From contig JBBRYB010000012.1 in NCBI GenBank assembly GCA_038238115.1, positions 51,544 through 115,543 on the forward strand: 64,000 nt of DNA, written 5' to 3'. The notes under the pieces are model-generated. The model had not been told where the DNA came from. It did not search any database and was given only the letters and a program-made list of their open reading frames with translations. Each line of letters starts with the position of its first letter. Position 1 is the stretch's first letter. Made by a program: the position numbers and the translations under genes. Source of the stretch: JBBRYB01 sp038238115 (GTDB lineage Bacteria > Actinomycetota > Actinomycetes > Propionibacteriales > Nocardioidaceae). This document shows, in pieces, positions 33,750 through 42,816 of this stretch.

Positions 33750-34331
33750 CTAGCGGGCTCGCCACTCGTGCTCGAGGATCGACATGACGACCTCGTCGTG
33801 GAAAGCGCCGTCGTGGAAGACCGCATCACGGCGCTGTCCCTCCACGACGAAGCCAGCCCGGCGGCACGTCGACAGGGCACGCGCGTTGAATGCCCACGTC
33901 TGGAGCTCGATGCGGTGCAGCCCCATCTCCTGCAAGCCGTAGCGCACGAGCACGCGGACCGCGTCACCCCCATAGCCCTGACCGGTGTGCTCGTCTCCGA
34001 CGATGATCGCGAGCGTCGCTCCCCGGTTGCAGGCATCCACTCCCCACAGCGTCAGATGGCCGATCAGGTCACCGGCGGCCAGCGTGACGATGCTGAAGCC
34101 GACGCTGGCGCCGCTGTCATTGGCGCTCCACTGGCGAAACATCTCCCGAGCTGCCGGTGACGGTCGGGGGCGCAGGTTGTTTTGCTGCAGTACGCCGGTG
34201 GCCGCTTCATGCCACCACTGCTCGAGCAGCGGCAGGTCGTCGTCGTGCAGGTCGCGCAGCCGCACCCGCTCTCCCACCAGGAGCGAGCGCGCGGAGTCCT
34301 GCGCCTGGCTCATCTCCTCCCACGGCGGCAT
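33750..34331 (-). CDS. GNAT acetyltransferase, RimJ/RimL type
   Basis: 193 aa from ATG 34331, or 187 aa from ATG 34313. The domain starts LVGERVRLRDLHDDDLPLLE; IIVGDEHTGQGYGGDAVRVL is the acetyl-CoA loop (here GQGYGG) and LHRIELQTWAFNARALSTC followed by RRAGFVVEG is typical of the RimJ/RimL branch (Acetyltransf_3). Members acetylate ribosomal proteins, amino acids or antibiotics; the target here is unknown. It starts 11 bp after DUF3291 and is probably co-transcribed with it. Confidence 0.85.
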   Translation of the reverse strand: MPPWEEMSQAQDSARSLLVGERVRLRDLHDDDLPLLEQWWHEAATGVLQQNNLRPRPSPAAREMFRQWSANDSGASVGFSIVTLAAGDLIGHLTLWGVDACNRGATLAIIVGDEHTGQGYGGDAVRVLVRYGLQEMGLHRIELQTWAFNARALSTCRRAGFVVEGQRRDAVFHDGAFHDEVVMSILEHEWRAR

Positions 34332-34342
34332 CGCGGGCGGTC

Positions 34343-34846
34343 CTACACGCCGCAGAGCCAGTCGTCGCCGGGCTGCGGGGCGACGTCTGAGTCCGTGGCG
34401 GCGAACGGCCGCTGAAACGTGAACGCGTACGGGGTGGGGCCGAGAATGCGCAGCGCGGCGACCCGCTCCTCGGCGTCCGCCACGGTCGGGCGGGCGCCGG
34501 CCGGCACCCACCACAGGGCGGTGTAGGCAGCGCGGATCGGGGTGAACCACTCGCGTCGGCGGCGCATCACGGCGGCGTGCTGGGCGCCGTACACAAAGCC
34601 CGCGAGCGCCTCGAGCGACTCCCAGGTCGACATGTTGATGATGAGCCTGTCGTCATCGAACCCGCGCACTGCGGTCGCGTCGCCGTCTTCGGTCTGGAGC
34701 CTCCACACGAAGCCCGGTGACGCCTCGGCGAGAAGGTTGATCGGCTCCAGCAGATCAACGAAGTCGCGAAGCTGCGCTGAGTCGAGCGGCGACTGCGGCA
34801 AGGCGATGTTGACCTGGGCGAGATGGTGGCCGCTGGCCTTGCTCAT
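34343..34846 (-). CDS. DUF3291 domain protein
   Basis: 167 aa. LAQVNIALPQSPLDSAQLRD at the start, INMSTWESLEALAGFVYGA in the middle and REWFTPIRAAYTALWWVPAG are the recognisable DUF3291 blocks; the family has a dimeric alpha/beta-barrel fold like monooxygenases of the ABM group, but no activity is established. The C-terminus ends with PTPYAFTFQRPF. Leaderless promoter candidate upstream; GNAT gene follows. Confidence 0.85.
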   Translation of the reverse strand: MSKASGHHLAQVNIALPQSPLDSAQLRDFVDLLEPINLLAEASPGFVWRLQTEDGDATAVRGFDDDRLIINMSTWESLEALAGFVYGAQHAAVMRRRREWFTPIRAAYTALWWVPAGARPTVADAEERVAALRILGPTPYAFTFQRPFAATDSDVAPQPGDDWLCGV

Positions 34847-34853
34847 GGCCTGG

Positions 34854-34859
34854 ACTATA
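34854..34859 (-). promoter_or_regulatory. Leaderless -10 element of the DUF3291 gene
   Basis: TATAGT on the minus strand, the best TAtaaT-like hexamer of the set, ends 7 nt before the ATG. Confidence 0.55.
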
Positions 34860-34951
34860 ACGCTGCCCCGCGCGGTCGGCGCGAAGACGGGACGCCTAGC
34901 CGGCCAGGGCGAGCCCCTAGGGTCGGATCGTTCGACGAGGGTTGGAAGGGC

Positions 34952-35815
34952 TTAGAGGTTGACGGTGAAGATGGGCTCGGTCGTCGGTTGCTGGGAACCG
35001 CCACCCGGCTCGATGGTCACGGCGAGGCTCTTGGCGTCGAGAGCGGCGTCGGGCAGCCGCACCGTGGTGTTCGACCCCTCAGGTGTGAACGTCCCGGCGG
35101 GGACGGGTTGGCCGGAGACCGTCCAGGCTTCGTAGACCTTGTCGGCCGGCAGGTCGGGAAGGTTGGAGGCGATGAAGAGCGCGGTGCCCTGGCTGCGTGA
35201 GCGCACGACCGTGCCGGCTCCCCCGTCGCTGAACGTGCCCGACGAGGTCTGGACGTCGCTCGCGCCGAGCACCTGGGTGAGCTGCTGAGTCTGGGCGAGC
35301 GCCTGGTCGGCGCTGTTTCGGCTCTGGATCGCCCAGCCGCCGAACCCGATCGCAGCCAGCACCGCGGCGGCCGCCAGCAGTGCGGAGACGCGACTGGCCC
35401 GTGAGCGCTGGAGCGGTACGACGTTGGTCTGCTCATCGCCAGCGGCTGCGGGGCCGGCGTGCCTGCCGCTGGAATGGTTCGCTCGGTCGCCCTCGGGCTG
35501 GTCGGTCGAGATGGTGGGCGGGGTCTGGGTCGCGGGCAGCTCAGTGACCTCAGCGAGCCGGGTCTGCGCCTGCTTCGGCTCGGACTCGAGTCGGTCTTGC
35601 ACGGTCACGGCGATGCTCGCCAGGACGGAGGCGCGGAGAGCGATCGGCGGGTCGGCGGCTACAGCTTCGGACAGTCGAGCGGTGACGTCGCGCATGTCAG
35701 CCACCTCCTTGGTGCAGTTAAGGCATTCGGCTAGGTGCGCTTCGAAGTCCTGGGCCTCGTCAGAGCTGAGTGCTCCAACGACGTACGCATCAGCCTGGGG
35801 GTGGGCGTCGTTCAT
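34952..35815 (-). CDS. rskA: Anti-sigma-K factor RskA
   Basis: 287 aa. The N-terminal cytoplasmic part (YVVGALSSDEAQDFEAHLAE then CLNC) is an anti-sigma domain with a partial zinc motif; one transmembrane helix lies near ASRVSALLAAAAVLAAIGFG; the extracytoplasmic part contains LPADKVYEAWTVSGQPVPAG and the C-terminal TIEPGGGSQQPT segment, which are diagnostic of the RskA C-terminal domain. In mycobacteria RskA holds SigK and is released by regulated proteolysis through Rip1 in response to redox signals. ATGA overlap with sigK confirms the pair. Confidence 0.93.
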   Translation of the reverse strand: MNDAHPQADAYVVGALSSDEAQDFEAHLAECLNCTKEVADMRDVTARLSEAVAADPPIALRASVLASIAVTVQDRLESEPKQAQTRLAEVTELPATQTPPTISTDQPEGDRANHSSGRHAGPAAAGDEQTNVVPLQRSRASRVSALLAAAAVLAAIGFGGWAIQSRNSADQALAQTQQLTQVLGASDVQTSSGTFSDGGAGTVVRSRSQGTALFIASNLPDLPADKVYEAWTVSGQPVPAGTFTPEGSNTTVRLPDAALDAKSLAVTIEPGGGSQQPTTEPIFTVNL

Positions 35816-36456
35816 GATGCCTCCCCCAGCTGTGTGCGCAGGCGCTTCATCGCGTCGCGAATGCGGGTCTTGACGGTGCCGAGCGGCACCTCGAGGAACT
35901 CGGCGACCTCGCGGTGGCTGCGCCCTTCGAAGTAGGCGAGCTGTACGGCGGTGCGTTGTCTCTCGGGAAGCTTCTGCAGAGCATCGCGAACCCGTCGACC
36001 TTCGTCATGAGCGACCACGATGTCTGATGTGTCTGTAGCGACCGGCTCGACTGCGGAGTCGAAGTGGCGCTGGTCACGCTGGATGCTGCGTTCCGACGAC
36101 CTGACCCGGTCGACGGCCTTGCGGTGAGCGATGGTGTTGAGCCAGGCACTCGGCGACCCCTGGCTGGGGTTGAACCGGGGCGCCGACTTCCAGGCGTCGA
36201 CGTAGACCTCTTGGGTGACTTCCTCGGCCTGAGCCCTGTCACGCAGGACGCTGAGCACGATGCCGAAGACGGTCCGCGACGTGGCGTCGTAGAAGCCGGC
36301 AAAGGCGGTTTGGTCTCCCCCAGCTACTCGAGCGAGGAGCTCGACCAGCTCAGCGGTCTGGGTCTGCGATCGCATGGTGTCTACTGTGCCACGCACCGTG
36401 AAGGCTGCAGGGGACGGCAGGGCGAACCAGGGAGGTGTCCAGACCAGTGTGGTCAT
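35812..36456 (-). CDS. sigK: ECF sigma factor, SigK family
   Basis: 214 aa from ATG 36456, preceded by AAGGAAG; an internal ATG at 36375 (MRSQTQTAELVE) gives 187 aa, closer to family length but without a ribosome site. Region 2 is AFAGFYDATSRTVFGIVLSV through EEVTQEVYVDAWKSAPRF, and region 4 is LPERQRTAVQLAYFEGRSH plus REVAEFLEVPLGTVKTRIR. Paired with RskA and preceded by a fasciclin lipoprotein and a molybdopterin oxidoreductase on the same strand, a setting that recalls the mycobacterial SigK regulon with its MPT70/MPT83 fasciclin proteins. Confidence 0.92.
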   Translation of the reverse strand: MTTLVWTPPWFALPSPAAFTVRGTVDTMRSQTQTAELVELLARVAGGDQTAFAGFYDATSRTVFGIVLSVLRDRAQAEEVTQEVYVDAWKSAPRFNPSQGSPSAWLNTIAHRKAVDRVRSSERSIQRDQRHFDSAVEPVATDTSDIVVAHDEGRRVRDALQKLPERQRTAVQLAYFEGRSHREVAEFLEVPLGTVKTRIRDAMKRLRTQLGEAS

Positions 36457-36543
36457 AAGCCGTTCTTCCTTGCTGAGATACTTCCCCGGTGGGAAGAGGC
36501 CGCCCGTAGGCGCCCTCTCCCCACCAACCGAGAAGGGAAGCGG

Positions 36544-37242
36544 TCACATGTCCGGGGGGGACAGGACCGTGTCGATGAGGTAGACCGTCGCGTTGGCGGT
36601 CTGCACGCCACCACAGATGACCTTCGAGTCGTTGACCTTCAAGGTGTCACCTGAACCGGTGACCTTGACGTCCTTGCCCTCGACTGTCGTCTGCGTACCG
36701 GTAAGGTCGGCAGGCGCGATCTGGCCAGGCACCACGTGGTAGGTCAGGATCTGCGAGAGCAGGTCCGAGTTCTTCGGGTCCATCAGGGCCGTCACCGTCT
36801 TCTTGTCCAGCTTGGCGAAGGCCGAGTCGACGGGAGCGAAGACGGTGAACTGGTCACCGTTCAGCGTGTCGACGAGGTTGACCTTCGGGTTGAACTGGCC
36901 GGAGACGGTCGCGGTCAGGGTCTTCAGCAGGGGGTTGTTGCTCGCTGCTGTCGCGACCGGGTCCTGCGCCATACCGGAGACCGAGCCGGATCCGTTGGGG
37001 ACGGCCTTTGCGTAGGCGGCGCAGCCGGATCCGACGAGGTTCGCGGCCGGGTCGGCCGACGGAGCGGCGGACGAGGACGGGGCCTCGTTCGAGGGTGCTT
37101 GGCTGCTGCTCTGGGTGCTGGAGTCGCTCGTGTTGGTGCCTCCGGCAGTGTCGCCACTGTTACCCGACGAGCAGCCGACGGCGCCGAGCAACGCGATCGT
37201 GCAGGCCGAGGCTGCAACGGCCTTTGCTGGTGTGAATCGCAT
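36544..37242 (-). CDS. Fasciclin-domain lipoprotein (MPT83-like)
   Basis: 232 aa from ATG 37242 with AAGGAAG upstream; an in-frame upstream extension has no ribosome site. The signal peptide ends in lipobox LLGAVGC with Cys24, followed by about 60 residues of Ser/Gln/Pro-rich linker and one FAS1 domain: NLVDTLNGDQFTVFAPVDSA, ILTYHVVPGQ and the C-terminal VYLIDTVLSPPDM. Expected to be anchored on the outer face of the membrane and to act in adhesion or envelope sensing. In mycobacteria the homologous MPT83/MPT70 are SigK targets, and here the gene sits just upstream of sigK. Confidence 0.92.
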   Translation of the reverse strand: MRFTPAKAVAASACTIALLGAVGCSSGNSGDTAGGTNTSDSSTQSSSQAPSNEAPSSSAAPSADPAANLVGSGCAAYAKAVPNGSGSVSGMAQDPVATAASNNPLLKTLTATVSGQFNPKVNLVDTLNGDQFTVFAPVDSAFAKLDKKTVTALMDPKNSDLLSQILTYHVVPGQIAPADLTGTQTTVEGKDVKVTGSGDTLKVNDSKVICGGVQTANATVYLIDTVLSPPDM

Positions 37243-37307
37243 GATCTGGACTTCCTTTTCTTGGATGTTGCTTGTCGTGGATATGGATGGTTGCCTCATA
37301 CGTCCTG

Positions 37308-39008
37308 TCAGGCGACGGTGACGTCTACGCTGTGCCAACCTGTGGCACCGTTGGGTCGAGGCGGGACCCTACGGGCAGTCTGTGTGTAGCCGGATTGGTC
37401 GGTGGCCCTGACCTGGATCTGGTGGCTGCCGGCGTCGGCGTCCCACTCGTAGACCCACTGTCGCCAGGTGTTGATGCTGTCGGCGGCAGCCAGGCGAGCT
37501 TCGACCCAGTTGTTGCCGTCGACGCTCACCTCGACCTTCTGGATGCCCGTGTCCTGGGCCCAGGCCACGCCGGCCACGGCGTTGGTGCCGGTCTTGAGGC
37601 TGGCGAACGACTTGGGGACGTCGATGCGGCTGAACGTCTTGATCGGCGCCTCGGCAGCGAAGCCGCGGTCGGTCCAGTAGGCGTGGAAGTCGGAGAACTT
37701 CGTGACCTCCATGTCGGTCAGCCACTTCGTGGCCGACACGTATCCGTAGAGGCCGGGGACGACCATCCGGGCGGGGAAGCCATGCTCGATCGGGAGCGGT
37801 TGGCCGTTCATGCCGAGGGCGATCATGGATCCGCGATCGTCGGTCAAGGCTCCGAGCGGGGTACCGATCGTCATGCCGTCGACGCTCGTCGACTTGATGG
37901 CGTCGGCGTCGGGGCTGATTCCGAGCTGCGCGAAGAGGTCCTTGGTGAGCACACCGAGCCAACTGGCGTTGCCGGCGTAGTGCCCGCCGACTTCGTTCGA
38001 GACGCAGGCCAGCGTGATCCGGCTTTCGGTGAGCGGCATGTTGAGCAGCTCGGCGAACGTCAGCTCGATCTCGTTGTCGACGAGGCCGTGGATCTTGAGC
38101 GTCCAGCTTCCGGCGTCGACCTGCGGAACCGACAGCGCGGTGTCGACCCGGTAGAAGTCAGTGTTCGGCGTGATGTACGGCGTGATGCCTGCCACGTTGT
38201 CGAGCGTCATCGCCGGCTGCAGCGTGGGAGCGGCGTCGGCGGCCTTGGGCAGCGTGATGGAGTCACGTGAGCGCGAACCCACGTCGCCGAAGACACTCGA
38301 GGTCCCGACGCCGACCGCAGCAACAGCGCCGCTGGCGAGGGCGGCCGCGAGGAAGGCCCTGCGGTCGAACCCGGAAGGGGCCGAGTTTTCGGACGAGCCC
38401 GATGACGGTCCCGCCGGCTTGCTTCGTGCGGTGGGCGCCTGGCGAAAGCCCGGCTCGGTGTCGGCGCCTGCGGTGCCGCTCGTCACGGAGACGAGCTCGG
38501 ATTCGTGGGCGGGTTCGTGGGTGCCGGCGTCCGTCTCGGCGTCGGCCATGTCGCGGCTGGTGGTCCAGCGGCGGATGAAGAAGTAGAGCGCTGTGACGCT
38601 GACGATGAGTGCGACAACGGCGGGCAGTAGCTTGCTCGCCGCACCGACCAAGGTGGTGCGGTCGGCGGCGGCCGCGGCGAGGCCGACGATGCCCAAGACG
38701 GTGGTCAGGGCAAGGGCCGCCCGTCGGCTACGCCAGGCGATGATGCCGGTAGCCGCGGCCAGCACGGCGATCGCTGTGTAGATGCCCGCGAGGAGGAAGA
38801 CCTTGTCGTTGGATCCGAGGTTTCTGATCGCCCAGTCCTTCACGGCGCCGGGTGTTGCGTCAATCACGCGCGACCCGACGGCCGTGATGGGCGTGGGTGC
38901 GCCACCAACGAGGACCGAAACGATCATCGATGCCCCGACCCCGGCGGCAGCGGAAAGGAGGCCGGCTGCTGCACCGAGAAGGAAGCGGGAACTTTTGGTG
39001 GTCGTCAC
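37308..39008 (-). CDS. Membrane-anchored molybdopterin-dependent oxidoreductase (sulfite-oxidase fold)
   Basis: 566 aa from GTG 39008. Four hydrophobic helices in the first 170 residues (starting FLLGAAAGLLSAAAG), a charged linker with a further Tat-like segment (FDRRAFLAAALASG), then the molybdopterin-binding domain with the molybdenum-ligand cysteine in RITLACVSNEVGG, and a C-terminal Mo-cofactor dimerisation/Ig-like domain (VEVSVDGNNWVEARLA). The catalytic part therefore faces outside. Likely a sulfite- or methionine-sulfoxide-type reductase; the reaction is not settled by sequence. First gene of a unit with the fasciclin protein, sigK and rskA. Confidence 0.88.
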   Translation of the reverse strand: MTTTKSSRFLLGAAAGLLSAAAGVGASMIVSVLVGGAPTPITAVGSRVIDATPGAVKDWAIRNLGSNDKVFLLAGIYTAIAVLAAATGIIAWRSRRAALALTTVLGIVGLAAAAADRTTLVGAASKLLPAVVALIVSVTALYFFIRRWTTSRDMADAETDAGTHEPAHESELVSVTSGTAGADTEPGFRQAPTARSKPAGPSSGSSENSAPSGFDRRAFLAAALASGAVAAVGVGTSSVFGDVGSRSRDSITLPKAADAAPTLQPAMTLDNVAGITPYITPNTDFYRVDTALSVPQVDAGSWTLKIHGLVDNEIELTFAELLNMPLTESRITLACVSNEVGGHYAGNASWLGVLTKDLFAQLGISPDADAIKSTSVDGMTIGTPLGALTDDRGSMIALGMNGQPLPIEHGFPARMVVPGLYGYVSATKWLTDMEVTKFSDFHAYWTDRGFAAEAPIKTFSRIDVPKSFASLKTGTNAVAGVAWAQDTGIQKVEVSVDGNNWVEARLAAADSINTWRQWVYEWDADAGSHQIQVRATDQSGYTQTARRVPPRPNGATGWHSVDVTVA

Positions 39009-39015
39009 GAGTGTG

Positions 39016-39043
39016 ATTCGGCACGAGGTCACGATCGGATTGG
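39016..39043 (-). promoter_or_regulatory. Candidate SigK-type promoter of the oxidoreductase-fasciclin-sigK-rskA unit
   Basis: On the minus strand CCAATC and CCGAAT are separated by 16 nt, and CCGAAT ends 7 nt before the GTG start. Mycobacterial SigK promoters are described as CCATCC, 16-17 nt, CCGAAT, so the -10 matches fully and the -35 in four of six positions. This would make the operon autoregulated; it is an inference from motif similarity. Confidence 0.5.
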
Positions 39044-39200
39044 ACCCGATGTACCTTTCGCGTCTTTGATCCGCTACCCGTCGTGATCTGTCTGCCGGGC
39101 GCGGCCGGGTAGCGTTGGCGTGAGACGAGCCTCGCTTCGCTGACATTTGGTGGCGGTGGGGCAGTCGGCGGCAGCCGTCGACTGGAGACAGAGAGAGCAC

Positions 39201-40226
39201 ATGATCGGCACTGGGATCTACCACGCGTCAAACACGTCCGTCCTGGCGGTCGGTGCGCTCGACGCACCGCGCGTGGTGACATCGGGCGAGCTCGACGAGC
39301 GCCTCGACGCGACCTACCGGCGCGTCGGGCTGCGCGCCGGCCTGCTCGAGCGGCTCGTCGGTATCCAAGAGCGGCGTTGGTGGGCGGACGGCTTCACGTA
39401 TGCCGACGGCGCCGCGGTCGCAGGGGCCAAGGCACTCGCAGAGTCTGGCATCGACGCGGCTCAGATCGGGCTGCTCGTCAACACGTCAGTCAGCAGGGCG
39501 CACCTTGAGCCGTCGACCGCCGTGTCGGTTCACCACGCGCTCGGCCTGGCGCCGCACTGCCTGAACTTCGACGTGGCGAACGCCTGCCTGGGCTTCGTCA
39601 ACGCCATGCAGATCGCTGCCGCCATGATCGAGTCGGCCCAGATCGACTACGCGCTGATCGTCAACGGTGAGGACGCGCGACCCGTTCAGGAGACGACGAT
39701 CGCACGGTTGTCGGGACCCGGGGTGACCAGCGCCCAGGTCATCGACGAGTTCGCGACGCTGACCCTCGGGTCGGGTGCAGCGGCCATGGTCCTCGGCCGG
39801 GCTGACCGTCACCCCGAGGGCCATCGTGTGGTGGGCGGCGTGACGCGCGCCAGCAGCGAGCATCATGAGCTCTGCGTGGGAGACATCGAGCGGATGCGCA
39901 CGGACGCCAGGGGCCTGCTCGTCGCCGGCCTCGAGCTGTCGGCCGCGTTGTGGGAAGACGCTGCGGCCGAGTTCGACTGGGCCGCTGGCATGGACCGCTA
40001 CGTCATCCACCAGATCTCACAGGTCCACACCGACGCACTGTGTCGACGGCTGGGAATCGACCCGTCGCGGGTGCCCCGCACGTTCCCGACGCGCGGCAAC
40101 ATCGGCCCGGCCTCGGTTCCCTTCACCCTCGCCCGCGAGGTCCAGGAGCTCGAGCCCGGCGACCGGGTGCTGCTCATGGGCATCGGCTCGGGGCTCAACG
40201 CCTCCTGCACCGAGATCCGCTGGTGA
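39201..40226 (+). CDS. oleA: OleA, long-chain acyl-CoA thiolase (non-decarboxylative Claisen condensation)
   Basis: 341 aa from ATG 39201 with GAGAGAG upstream. Thiolase/FabH fold with catalytic Cys129 in FDVANACLGFVNAM, histidine in YVIHQISQVH and asparagine in TRGNIGPASVP; Glu103 in HLEPSTA occupies the place of the OleA-specific glutamate from the partner subunit. It condenses two fatty acyl-CoAs to a beta-ketoacid, the first step of head-to-head long-chain olefin synthesis. Its stop overlaps the OleBC start as GTGA, which supports OleA rather than a housekeeping FabH. Confidence 0.92.
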   Translation: MIGTGIYHASNTSVLAVGALDAPRVVTSGELDERLDATYRRVGLRAGLLERLVGIQERRWWADGFTYADGAAVAGAKALAESGIDAAQIGLLVNTSVSRAHLEPSTAVSVHHALGLAPHCLNFDVANACLGFVNAMQIAAAMIESAQIDYALIVNGEDARPVQETTIARLSGPGVTSAQVIDEFATLTLGSGAAAMVLGRADRHPEGHRVVGGVTRASSEHHELCVGDIERMRTDARGLLVAGLELSAALWEDAAAEFDWAAGMDRYVIHQISQVHTDALCRRLGIDPSRVPRTFPTRGNIGPASVPFTLAREVQELEPGDRVLLMGIGSGLNASCTEIRW

Positions 40227-42805
40227 CGGACGGGGCCACTCTGCCGCCGCACCCCCTGCCCGGTCTCGATGCCGCCTGGTCACGCCTGGTGACGGTCGCC
40301 GACGGCGACGGCGTGGCAAGGACCTGGCACGTACTGGACAACCAGGTGCCCGACCCCGAACTCACGTTGTTATGCGTCCACGGCAACCCCACCTGGTCCT
40401 ACCTGTGGCGGCGGCTCCTGGCCGTGGCGCCGCCCGGATGGCGGGTGGTCGCACCCGACCAGCTCGGCATGGGCTACTCCGACCGGCTGGACTCCCCACG
40501 GAGTCTGCACCAGCGGGTGTCTGACCTCGGCCACCTCACCTCCGCGCTGCGTGTGCAGGGTCCCACGGTGACGGTCGCTCACGACTGGGGCGGGCCGGTC
40601 TCGCTGGGGTGGGCGGCAGCTCATCGAGACCAGCTGCGTGGTGTCGTGCTGACGAACACCGCGGTACACCTCCCGGAGCACACTGCTGGTCCGGTGCTGA
40701 TCCGGCTGGTGAACCTGCGGGCGCTTCGCAATGTGGTGTGCGTGCGGACACCAACCTTCGTGCGGACGGCCACCCGGCTGTCCCGTCCACCGCTCCCTGT
40801 CGACGTCCGCAGGGCGTTCGCCGCTCCCTACGCGCACGCCCATCGGCGGCAGTCGGTGGCTGACTTCGTGGCCGACATCCCGTTCTCGTCCGGCCACCCG
40901 AGCCGCCGCACGCTCGATCGTGTCGCCCGGGAGACGGCCAGCCTCGACTCACCTGTGCTGCTGCTGTGGGGGCCACGCGATCCGGTGTTCGGGCAGGCCC
41001 ACCTCGACGATTTGCTCGACCGGCTGCCACATGCCGACCTCCACCGCTATGAGGGTGCATCGCACCTGCTGGCTGAGGACGCCCCTCAGTACGCCGACAC
41101 CGTGGTCCAGTGGGTGGGCGATCTCGGTCGGGTTCCCTCGGGGGCCGACGGTGCCGACACCGCTACGCGGTCGGCCTCCCCTGCCGCTACCCGCCCCGGG
41201 CAGCGGTTGCTGTTGCAGCGGCTCGGCGAACGTGCCGACGACCCCGGCGCCGCGATCGTCGACGTCGGCCGGCGGGTAGTCAGCTGGACCCTGCTGGCGA
41301 GGCGCGTGGAGGAGATCGCGGCAGGGCTTGCTGCGATCGGCGTACGTCGCGGAGATCGGGTGGCGTTGCTGGTGCCGCCGTCGGCCGACCTGACCGCGGC
41401 GGTGTATGCCGTCTGGCGCGCAGGCGCCGTCGTGGTGGTGGCCGACAAGGGGCTCGGGCTGCGCGGCATGGGCCGCGCCCTGCGAGGGGCTCGACTGGAC
41501 CACGTGATCGGCACGACGCAGGGACTGCTGGCCGCACGCGCCATGTGCCTGCCGGGCACGAGGATCGGGGCAGGACGGACTCCTCGCCGACTTCTGCGCG
41601 CGCTGGGAGCTGATGTGTCGCTTGCGGACCTGTCCCGGCTCGGGCGCCGGATGGCCGCGCCAGCCATGGCCGTGGCGGACGACGAGTGCGCTGTCGCCTT
41701 CACGTCAGGCGCCACCGGCGCCGCCAAGGGCGTCGTCTACCGTCATCGCCAGGTCGAGGCACAGCTCGATCTCGTCCGGTCGACCTACGCCTTGACTGCT
41801 GAGGACCGGATCGTGGCCGCGTTCGCCCCGTTCTCGCTCTTCGGGCCGGCGCTGGGTATCGGCTCGGCGGTTCCCGACATGGACGTGACGTCGCCGGGCA
41901 CCCTCACCGCGGCGGCGCTGGCTGATGCTGTCGCGGCGATTCGGGCCACGGTCGTCTTCGCGTCCCCCGCGGCACTTCGTAACGTGGTGTCCACCGCGGG
42001 AACCCTGACCGGATCACAGCGTGAGGCGCTGGCCGGAGTCCGGCTGCTCATGTCCGCCGGTGCACCCGTGCCGGCTCGGCTGCTGAGGGACCTGCGCGGA
42101 GTCCTGACCACTGCGGAGATCCACACTCCCTACGGCATGACGGAAGTGCTGCCCGTTACCGACATCTCGCTGCAGGGGATCGAGTCAGCGGGATCCGGCG
42201 AGGGGGTCTGCGTCGGAACGCCACTGCCAGGGGTGGACGTTGCGGTGAGCCGGCTGTCGATGTCGGGCGCGGCCGACGCGCCCTTGGTCGAGGGGCCGGG
42301 GCCGACCGGGGAGATCTGCGTCCGGGCCGCCCACGTCAAAGACCACTACGACGCGCTGTGGGGCACGCAGCGACTGAGCACCCGTGACCCCGGCTGGCAC
42401 CGAACCGGCGACGTCGGGCATGTCGACCACCGGGGACGGCTGTGGATCGAGGGTCGGCTAGAGCATGTGATGACCACCCCGGGTGGACCAGTGACACCCA
42501 TCGGGATCGAGCAGCGGGTCGAAGCGCTCGACGACGTGCTCGGCGCGGCGGCCGTCGGAGTCGGCCCGGTCGGCGTGCAGCAGGTCGCCGTCGTGGTGGT
42601 AACAGTGAACCGACCGCGCCCCGGGCGACCTCCGGTAGTGGCGCCACAGGCAATGACAGAGGCCGTGCGTCGGGTCGCCGGCGTGGAGGTGGCCGCTGTG
42701 CTGGTCACCCCGGCGCTGCCCGTCGACATCCGACACGCGTCGAAGGTGGATCGGTGCAGGGTGGCCGAGTGGGCCGCACGGGTCCTCGCCGGCCGCGAGG
42801 CCTGA
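40223..42805 (+). CDS. oleBC: OleBC fusion: beta-lactone decarboxylase fused to beta-lactone synthetase
   Basis: 860 aa from GTG 40223. Residues 1 to about 310 are an alpha/beta hydrolase of the haloalkane-dehalogenase type (LLCVHGNPTWSYLWRR; nucleophile Asp121 in VAHDWGGPVSLG; histidine in GASHLLAEDAP), matching OleB. From about residue 330 an acyl-adenylate-forming enzyme follows, with P-loop AFTSGATGAAKGVVYRHRQ and HTPYGMTEVLPVTD, matching OleC. OleC closes the beta-hydroxy acid to a beta-lactone and OleB removes CO2 to give the cis-olefin. Natural OleBC fusions are known in actinobacteria such as Micrococcus. Confidence 0.92.
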   Translation: MTDGATLPPHPLPGLDAAWSRLVTVADGDGVARTWHVLDNQVPDPELTLLCVHGNPTWSYLWRRLLAVAPPGWRVVAPDQLGMGYSDRLDSPRSLHQRVSDLGHLTSALRVQGPTVTVAHDWGGPVSLGWAAAHRDQLRGVVLTNTAVHLPEHTAGPVLIRLVNLRALRNVVCVRTPTFVRTATRLSRPPLPVDVRRAFAAPYAHAHRRQSVADFVADIPFSSGHPSRRTLDRVARETASLDSPVLLLWGPRDPVFGQAHLDDLLDRLPHADLHRYEGASHLLAEDAPQYADTVVQWVGDLGRVPSGADGADTATRSASPAATRPGQRLLLQRLGERADDPGAAIVDVGRRVVSWTLLARRVEEIAAGLAAIGVRRGDRVALLVPPSADLTAAVYAVWRAGAVVVVADKGLGLRGMGRALRGARLDHVIGTTQGLLAARAMCLPGTRIGAGRTPRRLLRALGADVSLADLSRLGRRMAAPAMAVADDECAVAFTSGATGAAKGVVYRHRQVEAQLDLVRSTYALTAEDRIVAAFAPFSLFGPALGIGSAVPDMDVTSPGTLTAAALADAVAAIRATVVFASPAALRNVVSTAGTLTGSQREALAGVRLLMSAGAPVPARLLRDLRGVLTTAEIHTPYGMTEVLPVTDISLQGIESAGSGEGVCVGTPLPGVDVAVSRLSMSGAADAPLVEGPGPTGEICVRAAHVKDHYDALWGTQRLSTRDPGWHRTGDVGHVDHRGRLWIEGRLEHVMTTPGGPVTPIGIEQRVEALDDVLGAAAVGVGPVGVQQVAVVVVTVNRPRPGRPPVVAPQAMTEAVRRVAGVEVAAVLVTPALPVDIRHASKVDRCRVAEWAARVLAGREA

Positions 42806-42816
42806 GGCCGCCCGCC

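Noticed and set aside
37285..37290. CCATCC upstream of the fasciclin gene as a SigK -35 box
   Set aside because: At 16-17 nt downstream there is ACATCC, not CCGAAT, and the distance to the ribosome site is too short; only the promoter upstream of the oxidoreductase fits.
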